DNA of 64,000 nt from JAOAPY01 sp038237475 (GCA_038237475.1 JBBRYS010000006.1:329257-393256), one strand, 5' to 3'. Shown: positions 7,359 through 16,177, numbered from the stretch's first letter. The notes: generated by a model from the letters alone, not told the origin. Made by a program: numbers and translations.

Positions 7359-9182
7359 ATGAAGCCACATGAGCCGATCGAATCTTTGACTGCCGGTGTC
7401 CGCAGTCCCTTTCCGTGGTGGCCACGACGCTATCGTAGCGTTTTCTTGATCCGGTTGTCTCTCCTCATGATGGCCGGCCTGTCAGGATTCGCGGGTACGC
7501 CGGCTGGTACTTTTGCCACTGCTGAATCCCCGCGTCCGAAATACCAAATCAAGTTGGTCCTGGATTTTGCAAACGGGCGTTATACGGGCTCGGAACGTGT
7601 GCGCTGGATCAACCGCGGGGACCATTCGACCTCTGTAATCTTCTTTCATCTTTATTCGAATGTGCGCTCCGAGCCGGCAGCAGGAGCAGCCAATGCACCG
7701 GTTGAGGCGACGGACGAACCGCGACTTGAAGTAACGGAAGTTAAGTGGGCCAAAGACCAGGCGCCCTTGTTGTTCTTTCTCGACGATCAGGGGACGACTC
7801 TACGTGTGAACCTGCGCGAAGCGGTAGCGCCCGGTGCTGCAGTGGAATTAGCGTTAAGCTTCAATGGATCAGTTCCTGAGATAGATCCTGAAGAGACAGG
7901 ACTGGTGACTCATGTAATCAAGCAGATGAGTGCGGCCATTAGAAGCGAACGGGAAACGCGGCGCGCTCGAGAGATAAATTTTCGCTCGCGCTCAGTGATG
8001 TTGTTGGGAACGGCTTTTCCGGTGCTCGCGGTGCATATCGGCGACGATTGGCAGCGCAGGGTTGAACCCAGCGTGGGCGATCTTGTGTTCAACGAGGCTG
8101 CGGATTACGAAGTGAGCGTTGACGCGCCCGCCGGAGTTGCCGTTTTGACGTCTGCCCCGGAGCACGGCAATGGCGAGACTTCACATTCATTTTCCGGTTC
8201 GGCCTTGCGCGACTTTGCCATCATTGCCGGCCACGGATTGCGGACTGAGCAACGCACCGTCGGGCAGCTGACACTGCGATCTGTATATTTTGCCGAGCAT
8301 GAACGAATCGGACGGAATGTTTTGGCGCACGCAGCGGATGCGGCCCGGATCTACCAGTCGCATTTTGGTTCGCTTCCGTTTACTACGATTACCGTAGCCG
8401 AAGCTCCGCTGGTCGCCGGACTGGGAAGCACTGAATTCAGCGGACTGTTAATAATTGCCAGCGCCTTCTATGTCGATTTTGAGTCCCCGGCAATGCGTAA
8501 TATGCCGGAGCTTATCCGCGAACAGCGTGAATCAGTCGAAGACAGTTTGGAATGGACCGTAGCGCACCTGATTGCTCACCAATGGTGGGGCGCTGTCGTT
8601 GGAAATGATCCCGCACGCGAGCCTGTTTTGGACGAGGCGATGGCGTGTTGGTCGGCTTTACTTTATTACGATGATCTTTATGGCGAGCAGCGGACTGCGG
8701 TGGTAGTCCAGGACCAACTGCGCGGCGTCTATCGCCTGTACCGTACTTTTGGCGGCGAAGATCTGGCAGCCGATCGCCCGGCTCGTGATTATCGAAACTC
8801 TTTTCAATATGCAGCTATCGTGATGACCAAGGGCGCGCTGATGTTCACCGAGTTGCGCAAGCAGTTGGGTGACAAGCTGTTCTTTGCTGCGATGCAGAAG
8901 TATTACCAGGCGAATTTTTTGGAAGTCGCCGCTATGGACGACTTGCGCGGGGCGTTCATCGCCGAAGCTCCAGTGGAGCAAAGGCGCATGGTGGCGCGTA
9001 CTTTCAACCGCTGGCTCTCAGGCAAACGTGGCGACGAAGATATCGCCCTCCCCGATCGCCAACTTGCCGACTCTTTGGGCTTGCCCGGCAAACAGGAAGT
9101 CCAAAGAACCGATCGCAACGCCTTTACGGTATTTGGCAAGTTGGGCAAGTTTTTCTGGGGGCAGATGACACGAATTAGATGA
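7359..9182 (+). CDS. M1 aminopeptidase-like secreted protein with degenerate active site
   Basis: A 607-residue protein with a hydrophobic signal segment at about 27-50. An M1 N-terminal beta domain (YTGSERVRWINRGDHSTSVI) is followed by a gluzincin-like domain. In the usual zinc motif the sequence reads AHLIAHQWWG at about 405: both His remain, but the catalytic Glu of HEXXH is Leu (codon CTG, two changes from a Glu codon). The third ligand region LDEAMACW keeps its Glu. The substrate motif normally GxMEYPG reads GSTEFSG, and the YxKG tyrosine position reads MTKG. It probably binds metal or peptide without M1 hydrolysis. It sits between the cyclophilin fusion and DUF4112, so a periplasmic handling role is possible. 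Confidence 0.82.
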   Translation: MKPHEPIESLTAGVRSPFPWWPRRYRSVFLIRLSLLMMAGLSGFAGTPAGTFATAESPRPKYQIKLVLDFANGRYTGSERVRWINRGDHSTSVIFFHLYSNVRSEPAAGAANAPVEATDEPRLEVTEVKWAKDQAPLLFFLDDQGTTLRVNLREAVAPGAAVELALSFNGSVPEIDPEETGLVTHVIKQMSAAIRSERETRRAREINFRSRSVMLLGTAFPVLAVHIGDDWQRRVEPSVGDLVFNEAADYEVSVDAPAGVAVLTSAPEHGNGETSHSFSGSALRDFAIIAGHGLRTEQRTVGQLTLRSVYFAEHERIGRNVLAHAADAARIYQSHFGSLPFTTITVAEAPLVAGLGSTEFSGLLIIASAFYVDFESPAMRNMPELIREQRESVEDSLEWTVAHLIAHQWWGAVVGNDPAREPVLDEAMACWSALLYYDDLYGEQRTAVVVQDQLRGVYRLYRTFGGEDLAADRPARDYRNSFQYAAIVMTKGALMFTELRKQLGDKLFFAAMQKYYQANFLEVAAMDDLRGAFIAEAPVEQRRMVARTFNRWLSGKRGDEDIALPDRQLADSLGLPGKQEVQRTDRNAFTVFGKLGKFFWGQMTRIR

Positions 9183-9188
9183 GGGGGT

Positions 9189-9743
9189 ATGCAACTGAGC
9201 GACGACTTGAATAAACGTTATTCGGAACTGATGGTCCAACCCACCGCCAGTGCCCGCCTAACCAAACCCAATCAGGTGCAAATCGAGCGTGAGCTGGAAG
9301 TGCTGGCCCAGGTAATGGACAACCAGTTCGCCATTCCGGTGCTCGGCTGGCGCTTCGGTGTAAATGCGATCATCGATCTCATACCAGGCATCGGTGACGT
9401 GGCCACCTCCCTGATTGCCGTCTATGTTCTGGTTTCCGCCGTGCGCTATCGAGTTCCAAAAATAACGCTGCTGCGGATGGGGCTTAACATCGCGATCTAT
9501 TTTCTGGGAAATATTGTGCCCTGGGTCGGAGATGTGTTCGCCGCGTGGTGGAAACCTAACATGCGCAACCTGGCCCTGCTTCGCAAGCGAGCCACCGTAT
9601 CCGCTGAAGACGCTCACCAGGCGAAAATGAGCGACTGGCTATTCGTGGGATTAATTATTGTGGGACTGTTAACTATGCTTTTCGGATCGCTGGCCCTGTC
9701 GGCTTTTGTGATCTGGTACATCTTCTATCCGGGGGCGCGCTGA
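9189..9743 (+). CDS. DUF4112 domain-containing membrane protein
   Basis: A 184-residue protein. The DUF4112 core covers about 40-135: LAQVMDNQFAIPVLGWRFGV, NAIIDLIPGIGDVATSLIAV, then NIAIYFLGNIVPWVGDVFAA. The two 'IPGIGD/VPWVGD' turns between hydrophobic helices are diagnostic. A final hydrophobic segment at about 153-180 (WLFVGLIIVGLLTMLFGSLA) is added. The family's function is not known. It starts 6 bases after the M1-like gene behind GAGGGGG, so it is certainly in the same transcript. Confidence 0.88.
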   Translation: MQLSDDLNKRYSELMVQPTASARLTKPNQVQIERELEVLAQVMDNQFAIPVLGWRFGVNAIIDLIPGIGDVATSLIAVYVLVSAVRYRVPKITLLRMGLNIAIYFLGNIVPWVGDVFAAWWKPNMRNLALLRKRATVSAEDAHQAKMSDWLFVGLIIVGLLTMLFGSLALSAFVIWYIFYPGAR

Positions 9744-9856
9744 CGATAGGGGTCGCCGTTCGGCTAGCTCAAGAGTTGGAGTTATTTTTCGATCGAGTGC
9801 TGTCACTTAATCGAAGTTGCGAATTGTCTGCCGTAGTGAAGTCGAACCAGCCGCTG

Positions 9857-10669
9857 TCAGCGAATTGACTCGATCATAAAGGTATCAGCCAAGCCCAACA
9901 GCGGGCCAATTGTTCTAATACCTTCTTCGGTGAGAGCGACAGTGACCACATCGCTGTTACCCTGTTTGCCCACGGCCAGCAGAATTACATCCTCAACTAT
10001 TGCGGGAGTAACGCTCTTATCTCGAGGCGTCAACATGAGACGGATCCTAGCCGGAGGAATCAGCAGCGATTGATCCAGCGCCGTCTTGATCGGCAGGACT
10101 AAAATGTGTCGCCCCTGGAGAGAGAATTTGCCGGGGAGCAATTGATCCTCACGCAGCACCTGGCCGCCGGGAATCTGATATTGCGGAAATCGCCTGTCCA
10201 TCTCGGCGGTGGCACTGAAGCTTCCCGGCTGCACTTCCGTCGGTTCGAGGACGAGACTTTGAGGATCGATGGCGGCAAAGGCCGGCAATGAGGCGCCTCT
10301 CTTGACGCTGACCTGCAGCTTCTGCTGACGGTAAGCCGCATACGCGCGCACACTCAATCCAATCAATAGTAAGGGCAGCAACAGCAGGATGGCATCGGCC
10401 CAGCGTCGGTTGCGTTGCTGCCAAATCTTAGTTAACCATCCACCGATTCTCCTGAATCCTTCTTGACGTGCGGGATCGAGGGAGTCAGCTATCAGGAACG
10501 CGAGCAAAACGTCGCGGGCGATCGCGTCTTTCGTGACGACCTGAGTGATCCCGCTGTCGGGGTCTTTCCCCACGCAGTTCCAAAGTTCCTCTACAGTCTT
10601 CACTCCGCCTGCGGCTAACGCCGCGGAGTTCAGTTCGTAACGCTTATCCAAATGGGCGATAGTGCTCAT
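9857..10669 (-). CDS. SAF-like domain membrane protein of unknown function
   Basis: A 270-residue protein. The N-terminal 75 residues are a soluble helical region (KTVEELWNCVGKDPDSGITQ). One membrane segment lies at about 90-110 (WADAILLLLPLLLIGLSVRA). The distal part resembles the SAF/CpaB fold: IPGGQVLREDQLLPGKFSLQ, then GRHILVLPIKTALDQSLLIP and ARIRLMLTPRD, where a typical 'G..I...dl....' segment precedes a value-setting barrel. In CpaB/FlgA proteins this domain helps pilus or P-ring assembly, but no pilus genes are here. It is last in a four-gene minus-strand operon, 34 bases after the HU gene. I cannot assign a function. Confidence 0.65.
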   Translation of the reverse strand: MSTIAHLDKRYELNSAALAAGGVKTVEELWNCVGKDPDSGITQVVTKDAIARDVLLAFLIADSLDPARQEGFRRIGGWLTKIWQQRNRRWADAILLLLPLLLIGLSVRAYAAYRQQKLQVSVKRGASLPAFAAIDPQSLVLEPTEVQPGSFSATAEMDRRFPQYQIPGGQVLREDQLLPGKFSLQGRHILVLPIKTALDQSLLIPPARIRLMLTPRDKSVTPAIVEDVILLAVGKQGNSDVVTVALTEEGIRTIGPLLGLADTFMIESIR

Positions 10670-10703
10670 TTCAAATCATCCAGGAACACATTGTTCCTGC
10701 CTT

Positions 10704-11078
10704 TCAGTAATCAGGCCGGGTTCCCGCGTCCTCCGCCTCATCCAGCCCCGGTTCCTCGCCGCGATAATCCGGTTGGGTCACCGGTTCTCCAAATGCACTG
10801 AGCTTGATTGCTTTGCCCAGACGAAACTTGAGTGCCGTTTTGGCCGGAATCTGAATGGCTTCACCAGTGGCCGGGTTGCGTCCTGTCCGAGCTTTGCGTT
10901 GAGAGAGTACAAGCTTTCCCAACCCGGGCAGGGGGAACTCACCATGAGTCGTGACCATCTCGCTTCCCAGGTTTGCCAACTCTTCGAATAAAGTTTTTAC
11001 CTGGGCGCGGCTCAAACCTGTCTTTTCGGCGAAGTGATTGAAAAGTTGACCCTGGGTCATGCGTGTTTTTGCGTGCAT
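10704..11078 (-). CDS. HU-family DNA-binding protein with PDY-motif acidic tail
   Basis: A 124-residue protein; typical HU is about 90-100. The HU fold spans about 6-98: MTQGQLFNHFAEKTGLSRAQ, then GLGKLVLSQRKARTGRNPAT with the DNA-intercalating RNPATGE arm, then IPAKTALKFRLGKAIK. The extra 26-residue tail is acidic and contains TQPDY, then ends exactly in TRPDY. The same motif occurs twice in the small protein encoded just upstream. The start at 11078 is chosen because GGAGGA precedes it at good spacing; a later ATG (residue 7) would remove only the first six residues. It binds DNA by family knowledge; the role of the tail is unknown. Confidence 0.88.
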   Translation of the reverse strand: MHAKTRMTQGQLFNHFAEKTGLSRAQVKTLFEELANLGSEMVTTHGEFPLPGLGKLVLSQRKARTGRNPATGEAIQIPAKTALKFRLGKAIKLSAFGEPVTQPDYRGEEPGLDEAEDAGTRPDY

Positions 11079-11104
11079 GAAAGTATCCTCCAGTGGTACA
11101 CCCC

Positions 11105-11350
11105 TCAGTAATCGGGGCGAGTAATGGGATCGTCTCCCGGAAGCCGCGAGCTGTTCTCCTCATTTTCTATCAGGTAGTCCGGTCGGGTGGCCGGCCGTTC
11201 TAAGACCGCTGTCTCGTTGCCTGACTGCGGCCCGGCTTCGGGTTGTTGCGCAATTTCATCGGCTACATTATTGATGTGTTTTGCGGTCTCGTGAAGCTGG
11301 TCCGCTGCTTCTTTCAGTTGTTCTGCTTTGCTCTCGCTGTCCTCAGCCAT
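11105..11350 (-). CDS. Small coiled-coil protein ending in TRPDY
   Basis: An 81-residue hydrophilic protein. Residues 5-37 form an amphipathic helix or coiled coil (SKAEQLKEAADQLHETAKHI, then NNVADEIAQQ). The rest is acidic and disordered, with ERPATRPDY at about 51-59 and ITRPDY as the last residues. The Shine-Dalgarno AGGAGT precedes the ATG at the proper distance. It lies 26 bases before the HU gene and 26 bases after the large membrane protein gene. No known family was recognised. The shared terminal motif with the HU protein is the only functional hint: both may dock on the same partner or processing factor (inference). Confidence 0.75.
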   Translation of the reverse strand: MAEDSESKAEQLKEAADQLHETAKHINNVADEIAQQPEAGPQSGNETAVLERPATRPDYLIENEENSSRLPGDDPITRPDY

Positions 11351-11376
11351 TGCCAGACTCCTTTAGATAGCTACGA

Positions 11377-12873
11377 TTAGGGTGTGCCGAAACGGAAACC
11401 AACATTGTGTTTCTGGCTGGCTTGCGGCGGGATTGCTCGATAGGTCAGGGTCAGGCTTTGGCTTGCTGCAAGTTGACCCTCGACCTTGAACCGAAACGGA
11501 TTCGCGCCGGTGACAATTACCGCCCGATGATCGACAGCTGCCGAGTCCCATTCATAGTAAAATCCTTCCGGCAACTTGTCGGTGATTACCACTTCCTCGG
11601 CGGCCCTGGCCGGATCGATGTTCCTGACGCTCACAAAGACATTCACCGTTTCCGTATGGGCCACCAGCTGGATGCCACGAGTAATTTCCAGTTCGATATC
11701 CTGTTTGCTGCTGGCGTATGGCGCCGTCTTAGGCTGGGCATCGGCGTAGTCGAGCAAAGCTCTTCTGGCAAATGGATCGCCGTAAATAGTTTGGCGCGAA
11801 ATTTCACCCCAGAGTTCGCGCTCAGCTTTCTTTGTCGTCAGGCTCTGTTTGAATCCGAGTTGGTCCAGAAGCTTCCAGCGATAAAGATCGAATGCACTCT
11901 TAACCAGCCGGCCCCACTCCGCTGCGCGCGAGACTGAAAATTCGTAAAAAGTGAAAGATAGACAGGCAAAGATTCCGGTCTTAAGCAGCAGGAAGACGAA
12001 CCCGGTCTTGGTGCTCATAATCGACGGGTGGATAAGCCCCGTGATCAGGAATGTCAGCGAGAGCAAGCCGCTCAGCATCGAGCAGTTCATCATGAAATCG
12101 AACGAGATCTTTGCATCATCCACGGTGAGCGCATAGTCAGGTGCGATTTGGGCAACCAGGCGGGGCCACATTTCATTGCCGTCAATTCCGTATTCCCTCT
12201 TGGGGTAATATTCAAAGGAACGAATCAAATTACCGAGCCGGGTCGGCATCAGCAGCCATTCTTCGGAGGGGTATTCATTTCTGACTCGCTGCATGGTGCG
12301 CGTGTATTCATTGAGCACACGTTCGCGGATGCCTATCCAACGATCTTTAAGAATATTCGAATCATAAGCGTCGACTTCCAGCCAGGTTCGCAGCCATGTT
12401 TTATCATCCGTCCCGAGGTTACTGAGCTCATCTACAGTCGAGGTCAGCCGCTCCACTACCTTTTTTATTAGTTGAGGGCTTTGCGCAAAGTCACTGGTGG
12501 CGGTGTCGATGGCGCGCAGTAAAGCACGTAAGCCCTGAATGCGAACCTGAGAAGAATTGAATCGTTTTTTGAAATGCCGGGTGCGGCGCTTACCCAGCCA
12601 GGAGTCCTTCCATGGATAGCCTTGAAACAGCTGCAGGATCTGAATGTTGAGATTATAAAGTAAGCCGCTCAGGACGATCGCGGTGAAGGTGATGGCGACG
12701 ATTTTCCACTCTTTGTCGAGCCCTGCCAAAGGTTGAAAGAAGGCCACGTGCCCCGGCAATATGGGCACCAGCAGCAGCCAGGCAAGGATGATGAAGATCA
12801 CGACTGGCAGAAAGCTGCCGAGGATCAAATGCTTGCTGAAGTAACCAGAAATAGTTGAGAGGATGCTGGTCAT
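11377..12873 (-). CDS. Large membrane protein with C-terminal DUF11-like domain
   Basis: A 498-residue protein. There are two hydrophobic segments near the N-terminus (LILGSFLPVVIFIILAWLLL at 16-35; IVAITFTAIVLSGLLYNLNI at about 58-77). A long soluble helical region (80-255) follows, with basic KRRTRHFKKRF near 95. Two more membrane segments (LSGLLSLTFLITGLI; GFVFLLLKTGIFACLSFTFY) lie at about 265-310. A C-terminal beta domain at about 390-490 reads VNVFVSVRNIDPARAAEEVV, ITDKLPEGFYYEW, LTYRAIPP, like DUF11/CARDB adhesive or archaeal-type repeats. It is the first gene of the four-gene operon. I do not recognise a described family over the full length. Confidence 0.72.
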   Translation of the reverse strand: MTSILSTISGYFSKHLILGSFLPVVIFIILAWLLLVPILPGHVAFFQPLAGLDKEWKIVAITFTAIVLSGLLYNLNIQILQLFQGYPWKDSWLGKRRTRHFKKRFNSSQVRIQGLRALLRAIDTATSDFAQSPQLIKKVVERLTSTVDELSNLGTDDKTWLRTWLEVDAYDSNILKDRWIGIRERVLNEYTRTMQRVRNEYPSEEWLLMPTRLGNLIRSFEYYPKREYGIDGNEMWPRLVAQIAPDYALTVDDAKISFDFMMNCSMLSGLLSLTFLITGLIHPSIMSTKTGFVFLLLKTGIFACLSFTFYEFSVSRAAEWGRLVKSAFDLYRWKLLDQLGFKQSLTTKKAERELWGEISRQTIYGDPFARRALLDYADAQPKTAPYASSKQDIELEITRGIQLVAHTETVNVFVSVRNIDPARAAEEVVITDKLPEGFYYEWDSAAVDHRAVIVTGANPFRFKVEGQLAASQSLTLTYRAIPPQASQKHNVGFRFGTP

Positions 12874-13050
12874 CGGGTGTCTCTCATTTCGTCAACCGCG
12901 AGGTAATGGCTCGTTATTAGACAGGCAGAATGAGGCATCATTCTTATGTATGCTCGAGCTTTCAGAGGGCCAATTAGGCTACAAGCATCTCTGGTTGTCA
13001 ATGGAAATTTCCTCAAGACCCAGTTGCCGCGTGGAGTAAGGCAAGCCCTC

Positions 13051-13830
13051 TCAACCGATTTGAATGGTGAGCATCGAGATCGATCCACCATCAACACCCT
13101 GAACCGGAAAGCTCACTTCCTCAGCTTCCCTTTGCAGAGCAATCACGTAGAGCAGAGGCAGATAATGTTCCGGTGTCGGCACTGCGAGCAAAGCATCCTG
13201 GCCCAAAGCTTCATACTTGATCAGGGGTTCATGTTCGCCGGCAAGCAGGAACGCGCGCACCTGTTTTTCAAAACTCATAGCCCACGCAAAAGGTTCAACC
13301 GAATGCCGGCCCCACGCATAGGCGTGCAGGTTGTGCACCACATTGCCGCTCCCCATAATCAGCACGCCTTCATCGCGTAGAGGCGCCAGACGCCGGCCCA
13401 GTTCATAATGAAACTCTGCCGGCTGCGTCTCATCAAGACTCAGTTGCACGACCGGAATTTCCGCGTTCGGGAAGACATGACAAAGGACCGACCAGGCGCC
13501 ATGGTCCAATCCCCAACTGTGATCGCGGCGCACGGTGAGCGGTTGCAGCAGATCAGCGATTCGCTCCGCTACTACAGGATCTCCTGGAGCCGGGTACTTA
13601 ACTTCGAACAGCTCACGGGGAAATCCGCCAAAGTCATGGATGGTGCGGGGTGTAGCCATCGCAGTGACTGCCGTCTCCGGAATGTACCAATGGGCCGAGA
13701 GGCACAGGATTGCTTTGGGACGAGGCAGGGATGCGCCAATCGCTTGCCAGGCTGCGGTATAGGAATTCTGTTGCAGGGCATTCAACGGGTTGCCGTGGCC
13801 AAAAAAAATCGCGGGCATTCTTTGTCTCAT
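13051..13830 (-). CDS. ygiD: 4,5-DOPA-extradiol-type dioxygenase (YgiD/LigB family)
   Basis: A protein of about 259 residues. The metal-binding His are visible in FFGHGNPLNAL, LSAHWYIPE, SWGLDHGAWSVL and GSGNVVHNLHAYAW. The family is class III ring-cleaving dioxygenases acting on catechols such as DOPA, with Zn or Fe at the active site. The start is placed at 13830 because its ATG overlaps the stop of the upstream gene (ATGA) and MPAIFFGHG matches the family's beginning. An upstream in-frame start (13911) would add 27 residues that overlap the neighbour. It is last in a run of minus-strand genes from 16177. Confidence 0.87.
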   Translation of the reverse strand: MRQRMPAIFFGHGNPLNALQQNSYTAAWQAIGASLPRPKAILCLSAHWYIPETAVTAMATPRTIHDFGGFPRELFEVKYPAPGDPVVAERIADLLQPLTVRRDHSWGLDHGAWSVLCHVFPNAEIPVVQLSLDETQPAEFHYELGRRLAPLRDEGVLIMGSGNVVHNLHAYAWGRHSVEPFAWAMSFEKQVRAFLLAGEHEPLIKYEALGQDALLAVPTPEHYLPLLYVIALQREAEEVSFPVQGVDGGSISMLTIQIG

Positions 13831-14618
13831 AAGCTCTCTGCCAAACGCTTTACGGCAAGCGGCAATCTCGAATGCCTTACCGGGTGCCAGCCTGTTTCCT
13901 GCTGGAAGCAATTGGCGAAGACGGCGCCAGGCTCGGTTTGCAGGAAAACGACATCATGATCCTGATCATCGTCGGGCACATAGAGCAAAGCTTTCGTGCC
14001 GCAGGATGATTCAGGTATGCCTTCAAAGGCAGTATCCAGGGTTGCCTGGCCGGCCACGATCAGCGAACGATTGCCCCCATCCAGTTCAATCGGGTGCAGC
14101 AGATAGTTCACCAGTGCAGTGAAGTTGGACGGGTGCATGTCTTCGGGAAAGGTCAGGCGGTAACATGAGTCCTGCCAGGCGTGGACCACAATTCTCACTT
14201 GCTGCGCACCCGGGAAACCTTCTGCGGCGAAGCCTTTGAGAATGGTGAACAACTCTTCTTCGTTCCAGCCGCATACCGCGATGAGTTTGTCGTTATTAAG
14301 ATCGGGAGCATATGGAGTGAGGTTAAGTTCAGGTGTGTCTGCTTTAACCGGTTTGGGTAGGGCAATCAGTGGAGCTACTCCCAATACAACCACGAGAACC
14401 CAGCCCAGGGGAGTCAGCCACTCCGGCATCACAAACAAGATCAACGCGCCAATGATCACGCCTGTAATGATCGCGGGCGCAAGCAGCAGTTGCCGGAAGC
14501 CATCATTGCGAACGAGCTTGCCGCAACTCTTGCAGGAGCTGAGAGTGAAATAGCTGAGATCCAGTAACTCGTGCTCTGCGAAAGAGTACTCGCGGCAATG
14601 TGGGCAAGCCTTCCACAT
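13827..14618 (-). CDS. Zinc-ribbon membrane protein of unknown function
   Basis: A 263-residue protein. It begins with a four-cysteine zinc ribbon (CPHCREYSFAEHELL at 5-19, then CKSCGKLVR at 29-37). Two hydrophobic segments follow at about 45-90 (LLLAPAIITGVIIGALILFV; PLGWVLVVVLGVAPLIAL), then a soluble domain of about 160 residues containing LIAVCGWNEEELFTILKGFA and DDDQDHDVVFLQTEPGAVFA. No family was recognised for the soluble part. It overlaps the next gene (ygiD) by ATGA and follows the GNAT gene by 10 bases, so translation is probably coupled. Confidence 0.65.
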   Translation of the reverse strand: MWKACPHCREYSFAEHELLDLSYFTLSSCKSCGKLVRNDGFRQLLLAPAIITGVIIGALILFVMPEWLTPLGWVLVVVLGVAPLIALPKPVKADTPELNLTPYAPDLNNDKLIAVCGWNEEELFTILKGFAAEGFPGAQQVRIVVHAWQDSCYRLTFPEDMHPSNFTALVNYLLHPIELDGGNRSLIVAGQATLDTAFEGIPESSCGTKALLYVPDDDQDHDVVFLQTEPGAVFANCFQQETGWHPVRHSRLPLAVKRLAESL

Positions 14619-14628
14619 TCAGATACCT

Positions 14629-15144
14629 TTATGCGATCCAGTCAGCGCGGTCGATGCCATAGATCAGTACCTCGGCGCCCATCACCTCAGTCTTTCCTTC
14701 CAACTTTTCTCCCAACCGTTCGGCTACCTTGATGGAAGGCTGGTTGTCGGGCTGGATCAAACTGATCACATGATCGCGTTTCAGATCTTCGAAAGCATAG
14801 CGAAGAGCTCGGCGCGCTCCTTCGCTGGCGTAACCTTTGCCCCAGCTTTCACGTCCCAGAATCCAGCCAAGTTCAAAACCGGGCCAGCCCGCTGGATTCA
14901 AGAAACCAATACGTCCAATAAGTTCGCCGGTAGCTTTTTCTTCAACGGCCCAATGTCCATAACCAAGCAGATGCCAGTGACCCACGATAGACGCCATATG
15001 CCGCCACGCCTCGAGTTGGTTCAAAGTCTTACCTTCACCGAGGTAACGCATCACTTCAGGATCGGCTGAAATGCGCGCATAACTTTCTGCATCCGCCAGG
15101 GTGAACATGCGCAGGATCAGTCTCTCCGTTTCGAGCTTTACCAT
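14629..15144 (-). CDS. GNAT N-acetyltransferase, RimJ/RimL type
   Basis: A 171-residue protein. It starts with the family's TERLILRMFTLADAESYARI and continues with GHWAVEEKATGELIGRIGFL, FELGWILGRESWGKGYASEG (the acetyl-CoA pyrophosphate loop, with WGKGYASEG) and AERLGEKLEG near the end. These proteins acetylate N-terminal or small-molecule amines in the cytoplasm; the substrate here cannot be predicted. It is in the same minus-strand run as the dienelactone hydrolase (19-base gap) and the zinc-ribbon protein. Confidence 0.88.
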   Translation of the reverse strand: MVKLETERLILRMFTLADAESYARISADPEVMRYLGEGKTLNQLEAWRHMASIVGHWHLLGYGHWAVEEKATGELIGRIGFLNPAGWPGFELGWILGRESWGKGYASEGARRALRYAFEDLKRDHVISLIQPDNQPSIKVAERLGEKLEGKTEVMGAEVLIYGIDRADWIA

Positions 15145-15163
15145 TCAAGTTACCTCCGGAGCT

Positions 15164-16177
15164 TTAGAGCCCGCGCAGAATCTCCTTCCATCTTATCCAG
15201 GCTTCATTTCGAGCTTTCTGATTGGCTTTATAGTTTGTCAACGCTTTCTGATAATCAGCAGCGGCTTTTTCGTCAGCTTCTTTGTCACCTTTGGCTTCCG
15301 GTGCTTTAGGTTCCGGAGCTTCACCCGCGCGCATGAAACCATGCCCGGCGCCTTCATAGGTTACCGGCTCGTATTTCTTCTTGAGTTCCTTCATGGCCTC
15401 AACGGTCGCAGGCAAAGTCGTATTGATACGAGCGTCGTTACCGGCGTAGAAGCCATAGACAGGCGCACTGATTTTCGCCAGCGCGTCCTTGTCTACAGGC
15501 AACGCCGCCGGTTGGCCGGTAAATGGCGGTGAGCCATAAAAAACAAACGCTGCTTTCAGCGAAGGGCGATTAGTAGCAAAGCGAAATGTTTGTGAGCCAC
15601 CCCAGCAAAAGCCACCGGCCACTACCTTGCCGTTGGCAGCCGGCAGCTTTGCGACATAGTCGACGACTGCGTTCAAGTCGGCGGTGATTTGATCCGGCGG
15701 CAGAGCCTGGATGGCCTTACTGACGGCATTGCTGTCGACCGCGCGCACTTCATCGGTGCCACCACCCTTTGGTCCCATGCCGGAAAGCAGATCGGGCGCG
15801 ATCACGATGTAGCCGGCTTCGGCCAGTTGATCGGTCAGGCTTTGCACCCAATCGCTCATGCCAAATATTTCGTGGATGACGATGATGGCCGTGGCTTTGT
15901 CTTTAACTTCGGGGTAGACAACAAAGCTGTTTACTTCGCGGTTCCCGTACTTGACCTTGACCCATTCCTGATGGCGTGGGGACTTCGCCAGACGCTGTTT
16001 GGCCCAATCCTGTCCCTCGCCTGGGTCGGAGGCAGAGGCAGTTGGATTAGGAGTGCTGTGATTGTGCCCACCCATCTCCTGCCCCGTCGCACAACTGGCC
16101 AGCGAGAACAGGGCGATCATTCCGATGACTCCGTTTAGGAACAGCCAACTGCCGCTGGTTCGTTTTTGATTCAACAT
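15164..16177 (-). CDS. Dienelactone hydrolase family lipoprotein
   Basis: A protein of about 337 residues. The start at 16177 (MLNQKRTSG) is preferred: AGGAGG lies just before it, and it gives a lipoprotein signal ending in ALFSLASC at about 26-30. A start at 16213 would add 12 charged residues before the signal. The alpha/beta-hydrolase domain shows AIIVIHEIFGMSDWVQSLTD, VIAPDLLSG, the nucleophile motif GGFCWGGSQ (Cys, as in dienelactone hydrolases), Asp in GFYAGNDARI and His in EGAGHGFMRA. The C-terminal 45 residues are Ala/Lys/Glu-rich. It likely hydrolyses esters or lactones at the outer face of the cell; the substrate is unknown. Confidence 0.86.
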   Translation of the reverse strand: MLNQKRTSGSWLFLNGVIGMIALFSLASCATGQEMGGHNHSTPNPTASASDPGEGQDWAKQRLAKSPRHQEWVKVKYGNREVNSFVVYPEVKDKATAIIVIHEIFGMSDWVQSLTDQLAEAGYIVIAPDLLSGMGPKGGGTDEVRAVDSNAVSKAIQALPPDQITADLNAVVDYVAKLPAANGKVVAGGFCWGGSQTFRFATNRPSLKAAFVFYGSPPFTGQPAALPVDKDALAKISAPVYGFYAGNDARINTTLPATVEAMKELKKKYEPVTYEGAGHGFMRAGEAPEPKAPEAKGDKEADEKAAADYQKALTNYKANQKARNEAWIRWKEILRGL

